A stretch of DNA of 64,000 bases. Source: a virus. Position numbers and translations under genes: made by a program. The notes beneath the pieces were generated by a model, which was given only the letters and a program-made list of their open reading frames with translations, did no database searches and was not told the DNA's origin. Shown in pieces: positions 23,708 through 31,230 of the stretch (position 1 is the stretch's first letter; each line of letters opens with the position of its first letter). The stretch lies in the IMG/VR virus record IMGVR_UViG_3300033149_004284, positions 1 to 64,000 of that record; one strand, 5' to 3'.

Positions 23708-24078
23708 ACCAGTCTCTCCTCACACTTGCTTGGTCTCTCCACATATCTCCCTACCCTTCCCATCTCATCATAGACGACTTCACATGGCAACTCGCCCTTT
23801 GTCCAGGCCAACCCGTTTATGATGATAGTTGTGCCCTCGTCATATTTACATAAGAGGCTATAAAGTAGAGATAATTCTTGTTCATAGCCTCTGATTTGAC
23901 CCATAAGGCCATATCGAGGCAGGGCAACAACAGGAGTGACTTTGCCTGTTAGCCAATTCTTCCTTGCAGGCTTTAGAACCTCAGTTAATGGCTCTTTGCG
24001 AAGATCATCTAGTTCCATCTGATACTTTTCAAGTATGGGCTCAATTACGGTCCTGAGGTCACTCTGTGGCTTACTCAT
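23704..24078 (-). CDS. Hypothetical protein, 124 aa
   Basis: Helical start (VIEPILEKYQMELDDLRKEP), basic middle, and beta segments (TTIIINGLAWTKGELPCEVV). Overlaps both neighbours by four bases, in the recombination string. Not recognised. Confidence 0.6.
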   Translation of the reverse strand: MSKPQSDLRTVIEPILEKYQMELDDLRKEPLTEVLKPARKNWLTGKVTPVVALPRYGLMGQIRGYEQELSLLYSLLCKYDEGTTIIINGLAWTKGELPCEVVYDEMGRVGRYVERPSKCEERLV

Positions 24079-24272
24079 GCTAACTCCCCTGTGAACTCTA
24101 GGCTATCTCTGGGCTTGATCTCCACCCTGACTTTGGCTCCTCTCAATGCCTCAAACAAGTCCTGGCCGTAATGACGCTGTGCTGTTCTCAGAGTTAGCAC
24201 CACTATGCTCTCCTGGCTAGATGCCGAACGACTTACTATTCTAACCAACTCACCGCTCAGAGTGATTTTCAT
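24075..24272 (-). CDS. Small beta-rich protein, 65 aa
   Basis: MKITLSGELVRIVSRSASSQ, then IVVLTLRTA and KVRVEIKPRD. A small beta-type protein; AGGAGGAC precedes the start. Position in the recombination string suggests an accessory role, not proven. Confidence 0.6.
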   Translation of the reverse strand: MKITLSGELVRIVSRSASSQESIVVLTLRTAQRHYGQDLFEALRGAKVRVEIKPRDSLEFTGELA

Positions 24273-24288
24273 GGATGTCCTCCTGGAT

Positions 24289-24323
24289 GGTGGGCTAGGG
24301 CAAGAATGCTACTCTAGCCCACC
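24289..24323. other. Perfect 10-bp hairpin in an operon gap
   Basis: GGTGGGCTAG (24289-24298) pairs exactly with CTAGCCCACC (24314-24323) around a 15-base loop, in the 95-base gap between the 235-aa gene and the 65-aa gene. No T-run follows on the minus strand, so it is not a standard terminator; a processing or stability element is possible. Confidence 0.5.
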
Positions 24324-24367
24324 TTCTCAAGGGAGATAAGCCTAAGGCAGACTTACTCCCCGCGACT

Positions 24368-25075
24368 CTAAAATCTCATCTCAAAGCTGTAGGCTCCGTT
24401 CTCCTCACTCACGCACTCGGCTGCTACTAGGCTGCTCAGAGCGCTGGCTCCTCTAGTGGCTATCGCGGCTTTGAGTCCCTTCTCGTGCTGATTGATGCTC
24501 AGCATCATCAAGGCAGGCCACTTGAGAGGGCCCTTGCCCGAAGCCTTGGCAGCTTCCAGAGTGTCCAGGAGAGCGTTCTGCACAGCTTCATCTGAGTCAG
24601 AGCCAGCAGAGCCAGTCTCCTCGGTCACGTCTCTCTTGCCCAAGTACTTGGTAGGGACCAGGATCATGGGCTCCCTATCACCGATCTTGATCTTGCGTCC
24701 TGATACCTCGGACATGGTCTTACGTTCCCAGTGGAAGGTCATACCCTCCCAAACTGAGGCCTCGTCCCCAGGAGGCAACTTAGCCTCACACTTCAGAGCG
24801 GACTTAACCAGGAGGTCTATCTTGGAGTTCTCCTTGAACTGAGCTCCTCCTACTCTAAGCCCACCGTCCAGTACCACGAAGTCGCCCTTGCCAAGTGAGT
24901 ACCAGGCAAGCTGATTCTCGCCTGCGTAGTCAGGGTCTAGGTTCTTGATCGAGAGAACCATCTGTACTCCGTAGTCGCCCTCTTGGAAGACGGCGGTCTC
25001 CACCACTCCATCGAACTTGTCCAGGAAGCCTGCAGGTTCAGGATTCCTGTTCCAACCAAACTCTCCTTTAGGCAT
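24368..25075 (-). CDS. Replication-module protein, possibly single-strand-binding-like
   Basis: A 235-aa protein with GFLDKFDGVVETAVFQEGDY, GVQMVLSIKNLDPD and KIDLLVKSA, then a helical C-terminal third with LDTLEAAKASGKGPLKWPAL. An OB-like beta domain and its position among recombination genes make an SSB-like or annealing cofactor role plausible, but no diagnostic motif is seen. Confidence 0.55.
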   Translation of the reverse strand: MPKGEFGWNRNPEPAGFLDKFDGVVETAVFQEGDYGVQMVLSIKNLDPDYAGENQLAWYSLGKGDFVVLDGGLRVGGAQFKENSKIDLLVKSALKCEAKLPPGDEASVWEGMTFHWERKTMSEVSGRKIKIGDREPMILVPTKYLGKRDVTEETGSAGSDSDEAVQNALLDTLEAAKASGKGPLKWPALMMLSINQHEKGLKAAIATRGASALSSLVAAECVSEENGAYSFEMRF

Positions 25076-25118
25076 GTCTTTCTCCTTTATGTAGATAAAC
25101 GGCTAACCGATCTAGGCC

Positions 25119-25325
25119 TTATTCCCCTATTCTCCTCCTTTCGATTTTATCAGCTTGGCAGATGCGAGCAAGAACTGCCAGCAAGGATGAACCACAGAAG
25201 ACCGCAGTGGCAGTGGGGAGATCTCCGAGACACAACAGGATAGTAGCTGCAAATCCGCCAAGTGTCGCTAGGGCCATGAGGAAGTTGTCCATCGTTACCT
25301 CTTTTCTCCAATCGAGTCCTTGCAT
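25119..25325 (-). CDS. Small two-span membrane protein, 68 aa
   Basis: After a short polar start (MQGLDWRKEVT) come two hydrophobic segments (FLMALATLGGFAATILLCLG and ATAVFCGSSLLAVLARI) and a basic tail. AAAAGGGAG precedes 25325; an internal ATG at 25292 also has AAGAGGT. The 113 bases upstream (25326-25438) show no convincing gene. Confidence 0.6.
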   Translation of the reverse strand: MQGLDWRKEVTMDNFLMALATLGGFAATILLCLGDLPTATAVFCGSSLLAVLARICQADKIERRRIGE

Positions 25326-25438
25326 TGTGAATCTCCCTTTTCTGTTTTAGCCCGCTGCCGAGACCTCTTAAGTCAGCTCCTACTGCGATGTGTGCTAAGG
25401 TAGCAAGACCTTCCTTTTTACTGTCTAGCATCAATCCT

Positions 25439-25525
25439 CTAGGTTAAAGCAAGTACTGCCAAGAGACAAGCACCAACGAGCACACCAGCAATAGATGACC
25501 AGCCAGGTCTCGCCATAGGCCTCAT
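25439..25525 (-). CDS. Tiny membrane protein, 28 aa
   Basis: MRPMARPGWSSIAGVLVGAC then LLAVLALT: one membrane segment. Its ATG overlaps the stop of the 25522 gene (ATGA), so it would be translated by coupling. Unknown function. Confidence 0.55.
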   Translation of the reverse strand: MRPMARPGWSSIAGVLVGACLLAVLALT

Positions 25526-25824
25526 TCCATAGGTACCTCCTCATTGCCAGGAGCCTCGCGGGGCTTCATCTCGATCTCAACTACATTCTTCTTGGCCAGA
25601 AGAACACTCAATTTCCCGCCCCCCGATTCTCGGACTGTAAGTGAATTCTTGACGCCACGGGTCAGGAAGATCTTCCAACGAGGCCCTTTCCAATCCTCGC
25701 CCAGCATGTCTATAACTATGCCGCCGAGATCTTCGGTAAACCCCGTATCGCCTTCACTAACGATCTCCTCCCAGGCACCAGGACATTCACTGCCTTTGGG
25801 GAACTTAACCAAGTAAACCTTCAT
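25522..25824 (-). CDS. Hypothetical protein, 100 aa
   Basis: Beta-rich with an acidic tail (GGIVIDMLGEDWKGPRWKIF, GKLSVLLAKKNVVEIEMK). AAAGGAGGG precedes the start. Not recognised. Confidence 0.65.
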   Translation of the reverse strand: MKVYLVKFPKGSECPGAWEEIVSEGDTGFTEDLGGIVIDMLGEDWKGPRWKIFLTRGVKNSLTVRESGGGKLSVLLAKKNVVEIEMKPREAPGNEEVPME

Positions 25825-25863
25825 TATCCCTCCTTTCCCTTGGACATACTTAGTTGTAACAGG

Positions 25864-27444
25864 CTAGCTACTTCCTTTTTTTCTCCAAACTATGGCATCT
25901 TTGAACCACTGGGGGAAATAGTCTCTATACTTATTGACCAGCCAACCCAGATGCCCGTCTAGCATGTAATTGACCGACCAGTCAGTGGGACTCCTAGTTG
26001 TACGCCCCGTAGTCTGCACGATGTTCATGCAGGTCTGATACTGATACCAACGCTTGCTCTCGTTTGCCCTCGCCCGAATCTGCGGATCGGCTAGGGACGG
26101 AAAGGGCGTTTTGACCTGGATGGCGAATCTCGCTCTATCGTCATCGAAGGAGACCCCCTCGGACATAGATGGTGACACGAGAACCTTCGGTCCCTCTGCT
26201 GCCATGAACTCACCCAAGACCTCGCTCCTGTCCGCTCGGCCATGGGTTATCATGTACTCAGACCACCGCGAGTAGGCAAGTAGATAGTCTCGTATCTTGT
26301 AGCTCACGCTGTGAATGATACCCTTCTGGCCCTCGGCGAAATGCCTATCTAGTATCTTGTCGCATTCTTGGACTACTCTGGGAAGTTGGCTCTCCAGTGT
26401 CTTGCGATTCAACTTAACCACAGCCAGATTTATCAAAGGTCTACTTGCAACAGGAAAGGTAGATTGCACTTCAAGGCTACCATGCTCTCCTATTCCTAAC
26501 ACCTCAGGGAACGGTGGCGTTGCCGACATGAGCAGAAACTTCTGGCCATGCTTGAACAAGTACGGATAGGCATACTTGCTAACCCACACTGGCTTGAACT
26601 TGACAGACCAGGGTTTGTATTCCTCCAGCCAGGTCTCATTGAGCTCAGACAGCTTCCCGACTTCCTTGTAGACGCGGTCAAGTCTTTGGTAGTCTTTCAT
26701 GAAGGACTTATCCCAATTGAATGATTGAGCCTGGGCAGCGAGCTTAGCCAGGACATCGCTGACCTTGGGCAGGATGGCCATTGCCCATTCTTTCCACCTT
26801 GTAAAGCCTTTGAGACTGGGAACTTGGATGCCATACTTACCCAGGAGCTTCTTGTTGATAGAGATATTCACCCAGGACATGAGCTCCCGTTCTGTACGGT
26901 GAGACTCATCCAAGATCACAAAAGGCCGTCTCATCTTGCCAATATAGTTGAGCTCATTGAGAGCATAAGCGTAGGGCATCGCCACGATGTCTGCTCCTAG
27001 CGCCCTCTTCTTAGCCAGGTAGTAGGGACATTTCGAGAACTTCACTGGGCACTGATCTCCCATAGTACATGGTGCGATGTCTGCAGTGAGATGCGGATAA
27101 ACATAACAAGGATAATTACTCCTGCCTTTCATCACCACGACGCTTTCTGGGAAGGACATCTCATATTGAGAAGCCAGCTGCTTGGTGCCAACTAAGATGA
27201 GAGCTCTGAGCCTTAGCTCTTTTGCTACTGCGCAGCCAATCAACGACTTGCCCGTTCCGGTGGGTCCGCTCAGGCTTACAAGATTGTAAGAATCGCTAAG
27301 TTGTTTGGCGATTTCCCCAATGGCCTCGCGCTGATGGAGTCTCCAGTGCGGAAACCTTTCCCCTGGAAACCCCAAATCGGCAGGGGTGTCATAATTCATC
27401 GGCGCGTGGTCGGCGGGGAATCCTAGTTCTGATGGTCTAATCAT
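25864..27444 (-). CDS. XPD/DinG-like superfamily 2 helicase
   Basis: A 526-aa protein. Walker A GPTGTGKS near residue 60, four cysteines (PCYVYP ... APCTMGDQCPVKFSKCPYY) as in the Fe-S domain of XPD/DinG helicases, DEAH-type box VILDESHRTERE, motif III-like LLMSATPPFPE, and motif VI QTTGRTTRSP. These features mark a 5'-3' Fe-S DNA helicase. ATG 27444 is chosen since it overlaps the upstream stop by only eight bases. It likely unwinds DNA for phage replication or recombination. Confidence 0.85.
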   Translation of the reverse strand: MIRPSELGFPADHAPMNYDTPADLGFPGERFPHWRLHQREAIGEIAKQLSDSYNLVSLSGPTGTGKSLIGCAVAKELRLRALILVGTKQLASQYEMSFPESVVVMKGRSNYPCYVYPHLTADIAPCTMGDQCPVKFSKCPYYLAKKRALGADIVAMPYAYALNELNYIGKMRRPFVILDESHRTERELMSWVNISINKKLLGKYGIQVPSLKGFTRWKEWAMAILPKVSDVLAKLAAQAQSFNWDKSFMKDYQRLDRVYKEVGKLSELNETWLEEYKPWSVKFKPVWVSKYAYPYLFKHGQKFLLMSATPPFPEVLGIGEHGSLEVQSTFPVASRPLINLAVVKLNRKTLESQLPRVVQECDKILDRHFAEGQKGIIHSVSYKIRDYLLAYSRWSEYMITHGRADRSEVLGEFMAAEGPKVLVSPSMSEGVSFDDDRARFAIQVKTPFPSLADPQIRARANESKRWYQYQTCMNIVQTTGRTTRSPTDWSVNYMLDGHLGWLVNKYRDYFPQWFKDAIVWRKKGSS

Positions 27445-27787
27445 CCAAGACCTCTGAGAGTACCTGGGCATCTTTGGGCAGAACCAGGAACGGAAATCTC
27501 TGTTGCATAGCGGCCATCCTAGATAGAATAGTTTGGCTTCCTGTATTCCGCCAATCTGCTGCTAGACGTTGAAAGGTGGCCCTAATGTTCTCCCTGCGTC
27601 TAACAATCCGCCTAGATTGAATCAGGGAAAGCTCATCCTCAGTAAACCCCTGATCTTCCTCAATAGCTTTCTGAAGCTTCTCTCTTGCATACTCTGAGAT
27701 GTTCCCGCCACGGCGGTTGGTGACTCTGATAAGACCATCCCAGGTCTCATCATCTAGGCGAACCCGAATCGTGTGATTGAGAGCCAA
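27437..27787 (-). CDS. Ribbon-helix-helix regulator 2
   Basis: A 116-aa protein with TTG start and AGGAGGAG upstream. HTIRVRLDDETWDGLIRVTN then ISEYAREKLQKAIEED is a ribbon-helix-helix DNA-binding pattern. The C-terminal half is helical. It overlaps the 3' end of regulator 1 by 38 bases. Both regulators are first in the leftward operon, so autoregulation is plausible. Confidence 0.7.
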   Translation of the reverse strand: MALNHTIRVRLDDETWDGLIRVTNRRGGNISEYAREKLQKAIEEDQGFTEDELSLIQSRRIVRRRENIRATFQRLAADWRNTGSQTILSRMAAMQQRFPFLVLPKDAQVLSEVLDD

Positions 27788-28145
27788 TGTTGTCTCCTCC
27801 TGTTCTTTTTCGGGTTACCTCGAGTGCCCTGACGACGGCAGGTTCCAGGCCTAAATTGGGATAAGTCTCGCGAAGACTCTGAATCGCTTCGAGGTGAGTA
27901 AAGTCACCCGTTTTAGTCCAAAGGCTATAGAGAGTCTTCACCTTCTCCTCAGCTAACTCAATGCTATGAAGTTGATGATAGAGGCTGGCAAGGGAACGTT
28001 CCCCCTCAGACGTTCCCCTAAGAATCTTCTCCTCAATCGCGGATCGCACATATTCAGAGAGCGAGGACCTGCCAGTCTCAAGAGCCTCACGGAGAGCAGC
28101 ATATTCAACCCCGCTTAGACGGACCGAAATGACCTTCTCTTTCAT
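27750..28145 (-). CDS. Ribbon-helix-helix regulator 1
   Basis: A 131-aa protein: MKEKVISVRLSGVEYAALRE then LSEYVRSAIEEKILR is a ribbon-helix-helix domain. AAAAGGGAGGAG fixes ATG 28145. It is the first gene after the leftward promoter at 28.4 kb with a leader of about 240 bases. The non-coding stretch 28146-28393 contains the 12-base string shared with the 44-kb control region (28229-28240). Confidence 0.75.
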   Translation of the reverse strand: MKEKVISVRLSGVEYAALREALETGRSSLSEYVRSAIEEKILRGTSEGERSLASLYHQLHSIELAEEKVKTLYSLWTKTGDFTHLEAIQSLRETYPNLGLEPAVVRALEVTRKRTGGDNIGSQSHDSGSPR

Positions 28146-28393
28146 TTCTCCTCCCTTTTGTATGACGGTAAGAACAGGGCGTTTACGTCCAAAACAGCCA
28201 AATCCTATAAAATCTCGCAATCAACAGTAACCAACCGCTATACATAACATGTGTAAACAATCATACGGCTTTTTGACTCTGGCCTATTAAAGAATAGAGT
28301 AGATTTCTCGGTGGGACGGAGACAGAATCCTTGTAAACGCATAAACATCCTACGCCCCGTTGACGTATTATCGTGTGAATCTAGCCTAATTCT

Positions 28394-28422
28394 ACTATAG
28401 CACAAACGTACACGGTTGTCAA
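28394..28422 (-). promoter_or_regulatory. Sigma-70-type leftward promoter
   Basis: On the minus strand TTGACA (28417-28422), a 17-base spacer and TATAGT (28394-28399). It faces the ribbon-helix-helix, helicase and recombination genes. Confidence 0.8.
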
Positions 28423-28449
28423 GTCCCAATTTCACCCCCACCTATGGGC

Positions 28450-28490
28450 GTCGTTATGTCTAGTGGCTATGAGTGTCGTTATGTCTAGTG
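28450..28490 (-). repeat. Two exact 16-base direct repeats upstream of the promoter
   Basis: GTCGTTATGTCTAGTG at 28450-28465 and 28475-28490 (minus strand CACTAGACATAACGAC), 25 bases apart, starting 28 bases upstream of the -35 box. The ACATAACG core matches the repeats at 44.05-44.12 kb. Confidence 0.75.
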
Positions 28491-28491
28491 A

Positions 28492-28533
28492 CTACCCTCG
28501 GACAGCTACCCGCGGACAGCTACCCTCGGATAA
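28492..28533. repeat. Three tandem 14-base repeats
   Basis: CTACCCTCGGACAG, CTACCCGCGGACAG and CTACCCTCGGATAA stand head to tail. They adjoin the 16-base repeats and could be iterons or extra operator sites. Confidence 0.75.
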
Positions 28534-28629
28534 CTATCTATGAAACCCTATCCAGGCCAGGCAACCGAGCAAGACCACTATTGCTATCCCCGCCTCGACA
28601 GCCAGAATCTCCCAAATCAGTGTGGGCAT
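28534..28629 (-). CDS. Tiny membrane protein, 31 aa
   Basis: MPTLIWEILAVEAGIAIVVL then LGCLAWIGFHR: one membrane segment. AAGGGAG lies upstream at long spacing. It follows the lysozyme-like gene and could be a lysis accessory protein; this is speculative. Confidence 0.55.
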   Translation of the reverse strand: MPTLIWEILAVEAGIAIVVLLGCLAWIGFHR

Positions 28630-28745
28630 GATTCACGTATCTCCCTTGGGCAATGTTTCATATGTCTCCCTATGGTTCACAGACCTCCTCTGGGCATGAT
28701 TCACATGCCTCCCCTGGGTACACTTCACATACCTCTCTGGTGGGC
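28630..28745. repeat. Degenerate 24-base tandem repeats across a gene end
   Basis: Units of the type GGGCATGATTCACATGCCTCCCCT recur four to five times. Part encodes the Cys-rich tail of the lysozyme-like protein (VCEVYPGEACESCPEEVCEP); the rest continues past its stop into the non-coding gap. On the minus strand each unit carries a GGAGG-like string. Confidence 0.65.
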
Positions 28746-29095
28746 CACCATGCCCAATTCTCACCAAGAGCATGGCAAGCTGCGAGACTGCTCATCCAGG
28801 GACTCAAACGCGGATCGCCGTTCTTCTCCCAGTTCCATGTTACGCCCATATCGCGTAAGGCAACTCTGATGGATTCCTCATGCCACTGCCAAAGAGAAAC
28901 AGCAGCCCCGTTATCGCCAACGGCATGTAGGTCCCAGTGCGACTCGTGCTCTACTATGCAGCAGGCCAGACTAGGGTCTACATGGTAGAGGCCCGCCGAG
29001 ACTCTGACAACAGCCCTGAGATAGTCCTCTGGTGGCGGCTCAGATGCAGGGTGGATAGCCAATATGAGCAGGGCAGCCAGAATGCGAGGGTTCAA
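28670..29095 (-). CDS. Lysozyme/transglycosylase-like secreted protein
   Basis: A 141-aa protein with TTG start, AAGGAGGC upstream and TTGA coupling. The start is a short hydrophobic signal (RILAALLILAIHPA). YHVDPSLACCIVEHESHWDL followed by VGDNGAAVSLWQWHEES resembles the soluble lytic transglycosylase core (catalytic Glu in EHES, Gly-rich turn, LWQW). It ends in an unusual Cys-rich repeat tail. Likely acts on peptidoglycan. Confidence 0.7.
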   Translation of the reverse strand: MNPRILAALLILAIHPASEPPPEDYLRAVVRVSAGLYHVDPSLACCIVEHESHWDLHAVGDNGAAVSLWQWHEESIRVALRDMGVTWNWEKNGDPRLSPWMSSLAACHALGENWAWWPTREVCEVYPGEACESCPEEVCEP

Positions 29096-29370
29096 AATGG
29101 TGCCTCCTTGTCTCCTGTAGCAGCCTTGGCAGCTGCGATCCTGTCAGCTTGCATCAGGGCCGCCTCTTGAGCGTCCGCAATATGCCTACCGAGGCTATAT
29201 CCTTGCTCGTCTATTTCTGCCTGCGCTATCTGGTCATGTATCTCGGCGATCTCGTCAGGCAAGCGTCCTCCTGTGCAGTTCTCACAAGGCTCTTCTACGA
29301 ATCCGCCAGCTTCTGGATAGTCTTCAAGAACATAGCCCGTGTCGAAACATTTTGTACAATTGTGCAACAT
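29092..29370 (-). CDS. Zinc-ribbon protein with DnaJ-type CxxC pair, 92 aa
   Basis: Starts MLHNCTKCFDTGYVLEDYPE; a second pair is in PCENCTGGRLP, giving a DnaJ-like CxxC-x-x-G layout. The C-terminal half is a charged helix (ADAQEAALMQADRIAAAKAA). Function unknown. Confidence 0.6.
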   Translation of the reverse strand: MLHNCTKCFDTGYVLEDYPEAGGFVEEPCENCTGGRLPDEIAEIHDQIAQAEIDEQGYSLGRHIADAQEAALMQADRIAAAKAATGDKEAPF

Positions 29371-29462
29371 GTCTATTGTCCTTAGAAATACTTGATAGGA
29401 GCACCGAGATAGAGCATCTCTCCCTTTTTCGCCGTTCTCGAACACATTCCTGATTGTTGAAG

Positions 29463-29717
29463 CTACAGCATTTGCCGGTCTACCAACATTTCTCCAACCC
29501 GCCAGTCACCAGGAAGCGCATCAGCCCGTCTTTGAGCAGCTTCTCTAGTACTCCACGCGGAGTCTACCTCCCAAGGATCGTGGTTACTAAAGCATACCAG
29601 ATATACAATAGACGGCTTCCTTCCCTCTATTATACCAGTGAAATCTTCTGGTGGATTGGTGACATCAACACCCTCACCAGTTACTGTATGTCCTTCCCAG
29701 TCTCCCTTACGCATCAT
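29463..29717 (-). CDS. Hypothetical protein, 84 aa
   Basis: Starts MMRKGDWEGHTVTGEGVDVT with AGGAGGAC upstream. Contains IVYLVCFSNHDPWEVDSAWS, TREAAQRRADALPG and a charged end. The pattern of a short viral protein with SNHDPW is not recognised. Confidence 0.6.
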   Translation of the reverse strand: MMRKGDWEGHTVTGEGVDVTNPPEDFTGIIEGRKPSIVYLVCFSNHDPWEVDSAWSTREAAQRRADALPGDWRVGEMLVDRQML

Positions 29718-29725
29718 GTGTCCTC

Positions 29726-29812
29726 CTATAATCTCTCTAATATCCACAATCCTGCTTGGACGGCCAGTAACACTAGCACACAAAGAACAGGTGGTTTCTC
29801 TTCTCTGTTCAT
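29726..29812 (-). CDS. Tiny membrane protein, 28 aa
   Basis: MNREEKPPVLCVLVLLAVQA then GLWILERL, one membrane segment. ATG 29812 overlaps the stop of the upstream gene (ATGA) and its own stop is followed at once by the ribosome site of the next gene. Unknown. Confidence 0.65.
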   Translation of the reverse strand: MNREEKPPVLCVLVLLAVQAGLWILERL

Positions 29813-30264
29813 GTTTCACTATCCAGATATTGAGATAGGTCTTTGGCTATCACAACCCGTTGCCTCTTGATGTTGCTGACTGGTGCGTTAGCAAGGAAGG
29901 GAGCGGCTTCTAGGAACGCTGGCTTATCCAGTTTCACTAGGATGCCTCCGCGCCCACGACACCAGGCTAAAGCGTCATTCTCATCGAACTCAACGGCCAT
30001 GTGCTCCTCGATCTGCACCCCAGGCCAGGGATTCTTATTGCCAGTCTCTGCATAGACAGCCAGAGCTTTTTCTCGGATCCGTGCAGCAAGCCTATCTACT
30101 TCCCTTTGGCTTTCGCGTCGCCAGAATTGCGCATCGCGAAAATGGGTATATGCTGGGCTTTGTTCTACATCCGCCTGGCACTCTGCTTCAAACCGCTTCC
30201 GACTCTCCAGGCTCGCCCGTGCTTCAGCTAGTTGCTCCAATATCGCAAGTATCTCGTCATTCAT
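29809..30264 (-). CDS. Coiled-coil phage protein A (NPWPGVQI family)
   Basis: A 151-aa protein: a long charged coiled coil (about 1-70, ASLESRKRFEAECQADVEQS) then KNPWPGVQIEE, ALAWCRGRGGILVKLDKPAF and a short tail VVIAKDLSQYL. A family common in phage accessory regions; function unknown. The next gene upstream is a shorter paralogue with the same coiled coil and tail. Confidence 0.65.
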   Translation of the reverse strand: MNDEILAILEQLAEARASLESRKRFEAECQADVEQSPAYTHFRDAQFWRRESQREVDRLAARIREKALAVYAETGNKNPWPGVQIEEHMAVEFDENDALAWCRGRGGILVKLDKPAFLEAAPFLANAPVSNIKRQRVVIAKDLSQYLDSET

Positions 30265-30583
30265 CTATCTCCTCCTTCGGCAAGTATTGAGATAGGTCTT
30301 CCGCTATTGTAACCTGCGGCTCCTTAGCGATCGGGCTCTCCTCCTCGACCTGTACTCCAGGCCAAGGATTCTTGATGCTCCTCGTTGCATAGACGGTCAG
30401 AGCCGCAGCTCGGATTTGTGCGGCAAGCCTATCTACCTCCTTTTGGCTCATACGCCGTCGATATTGCGCCTTGGTAAGACAGGAATCTGCCAGGCGTTTT
30501 TCTTCCCGACTCTCTGCTTCGATCCTTTTCCAATTTTCCAGGTTTGCCCGCATCTTAGCTAGTCGCCGCAGCATCCAGGCCAT
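30257..30583 (-). CDS. Coiled-coil phage protein B, paralogue of A
   Basis: A 108-aa protein with SQKEVDRLAAQIRAAALTVY, KNPWPGVQVEEE and VTIAEDLSQYL, aligning with protein A, but lacking the about 45-residue LAWC/LDK segment. GGGAAGGGAGGG before ATG 30583 decides the start. The pair shows duplication followed by deletion or insertion. Confidence 0.65.
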   Translation of the reverse strand: MAWMLRRLAKMRANLENWKRIEAESREEKRLADSCLTKAQYRRRMSQKEVDRLAAQIRAAALTVYATRSIKNPWPGVQVEEESPIAKEPQVTIAEDLSQYLPKEEIDE

Positions 30584-30749
30584 GTCCCTCCCTTCCCTGC
30601 TCATTCTCCACTTGTTGGAAATAACGTTCTGCATTCTCCATAGCCTCCTTGTAATGCTTCTCGCAATAGTCATGCGAGACACCACCGCTTGGCGTCTCTA
30701 TCCAGCGTAAGTGCTTCCCACAGACGCAGCACCGGACTTCTGTTCGCAT
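30555..30749 (-). CDS. Small zinc-finger protein, 64 aa
   Basis: VRCCVCGKHLRWIE ... HDYCEKHYKEAM forms a likely zinc site; the C-terminus is a charged helix. GGAGGC precedes the start. Overlaps both neighbours slightly. Confidence 0.65.
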   Translation of the reverse strand: MRTEVRCCVCGKHLRWIETPSGGVSHDYCEKHYKEAMENAERYFQQVENEQGREGHGLDAAATS

Positions 30750-30952
30750 ATCATAGCCTCCAGCATCTCGTCAACGGCCTCTGTCCAGTCAAGGCTCTCT
30801 CGCAAACGCTTCTCTAAGGAAGGCGCTGGCAATAGCTTGCCCGTCTCTATGTATGAGATAAATCTGTTATCTGTCATCGCCAAATCTGCCAATTTCTCTT
30901 GACTGTATCCTCTTGTGACTCGTAGGACCCGCATTCGCTTGCCAAAGTTCAT
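30698..30952 (-). CDS. XRE-family helix-turn-helix regulator
   Basis: An 84-aa protein: MNFGKRMRVLRVTRGYSQEK then LADLAMTDNRFISYIETGK is a Cro/C1-type HTH. GGGGAGGC fixes ATG 30952. It could repress a nearby promoter; no matching operator is visible next to it. Confidence 0.75.
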   Translation of the reverse strand: MNFGKRMRVLRVTRGYSQEKLADLAMTDNRFISYIETGKLLPAPSLEKRLRESLDWTEAVDEMLEAMICEQKSGAASVGSTYAG

Positions 30953-31117
30953 CCAGATGCCTCCCCTCTGTAGCAATGCACGGTTTTCATCAATTGTTCT
31001 TGTGTGGCCTTCCTAGCCTCGACTGCTATGTACTTGCGTTGTGATACTTTGCATAATAGCCATATCTCATTTGGGTGATTGATGATTAGCCAATAGCCTG
31101 GCCTGATTCTTTGTCAT
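30949..31117 (-). pseudogene. Frameshifted small gene (about 55 aa)
   Basis: ATG 31117 has a perfect AGGAGG site but runs only 16 codons. One base off, the frame continues as RPGYWLIINHPNEIWLLCKV and on to GEASG, ending in a TGA that overlaps the HTH start. A single extra base near 31105 explains it. The protein-like downstream frame has no good start of its own. Either a broken gene or a +1 frameshift site. Confidence 0.5.
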
Positions 31118-31125
31118 AGGGCCTC

Positions 31126-31218
31126 CTAAGGGGTGATCTGGGGGGCTGCAATGCTGACCAATGCTTTAGGCTGCTCCCCCCGCAGCAATTCAATCAAGCG
31201 CTCTACAGTCATTGTCAT
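31126..31218 (-). CDS. Small ORF, 30 aa
   Basis: MTMTVERLIELLRGEQPKAL then VSIAAPQITP, with GAAAGGAC upstream; its stop abuts the ribosome site of the frameshifted gene. The short helical start suggests a real small protein. Unknown. Confidence 0.45.
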   Translation of the reverse strand: MTMTVERLIELLRGEQPKALVSIAAPQITP

Positions 31219-31230
31219 GTTTGTCCTTTC

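Noticed and set aside
25150-25434. 94-aa minus-strand frame overlapping the two-span membrane protein
   Set aside because: The overlapping frame has the clear membrane segments and ribosome site; only the first third lies in free sequence.
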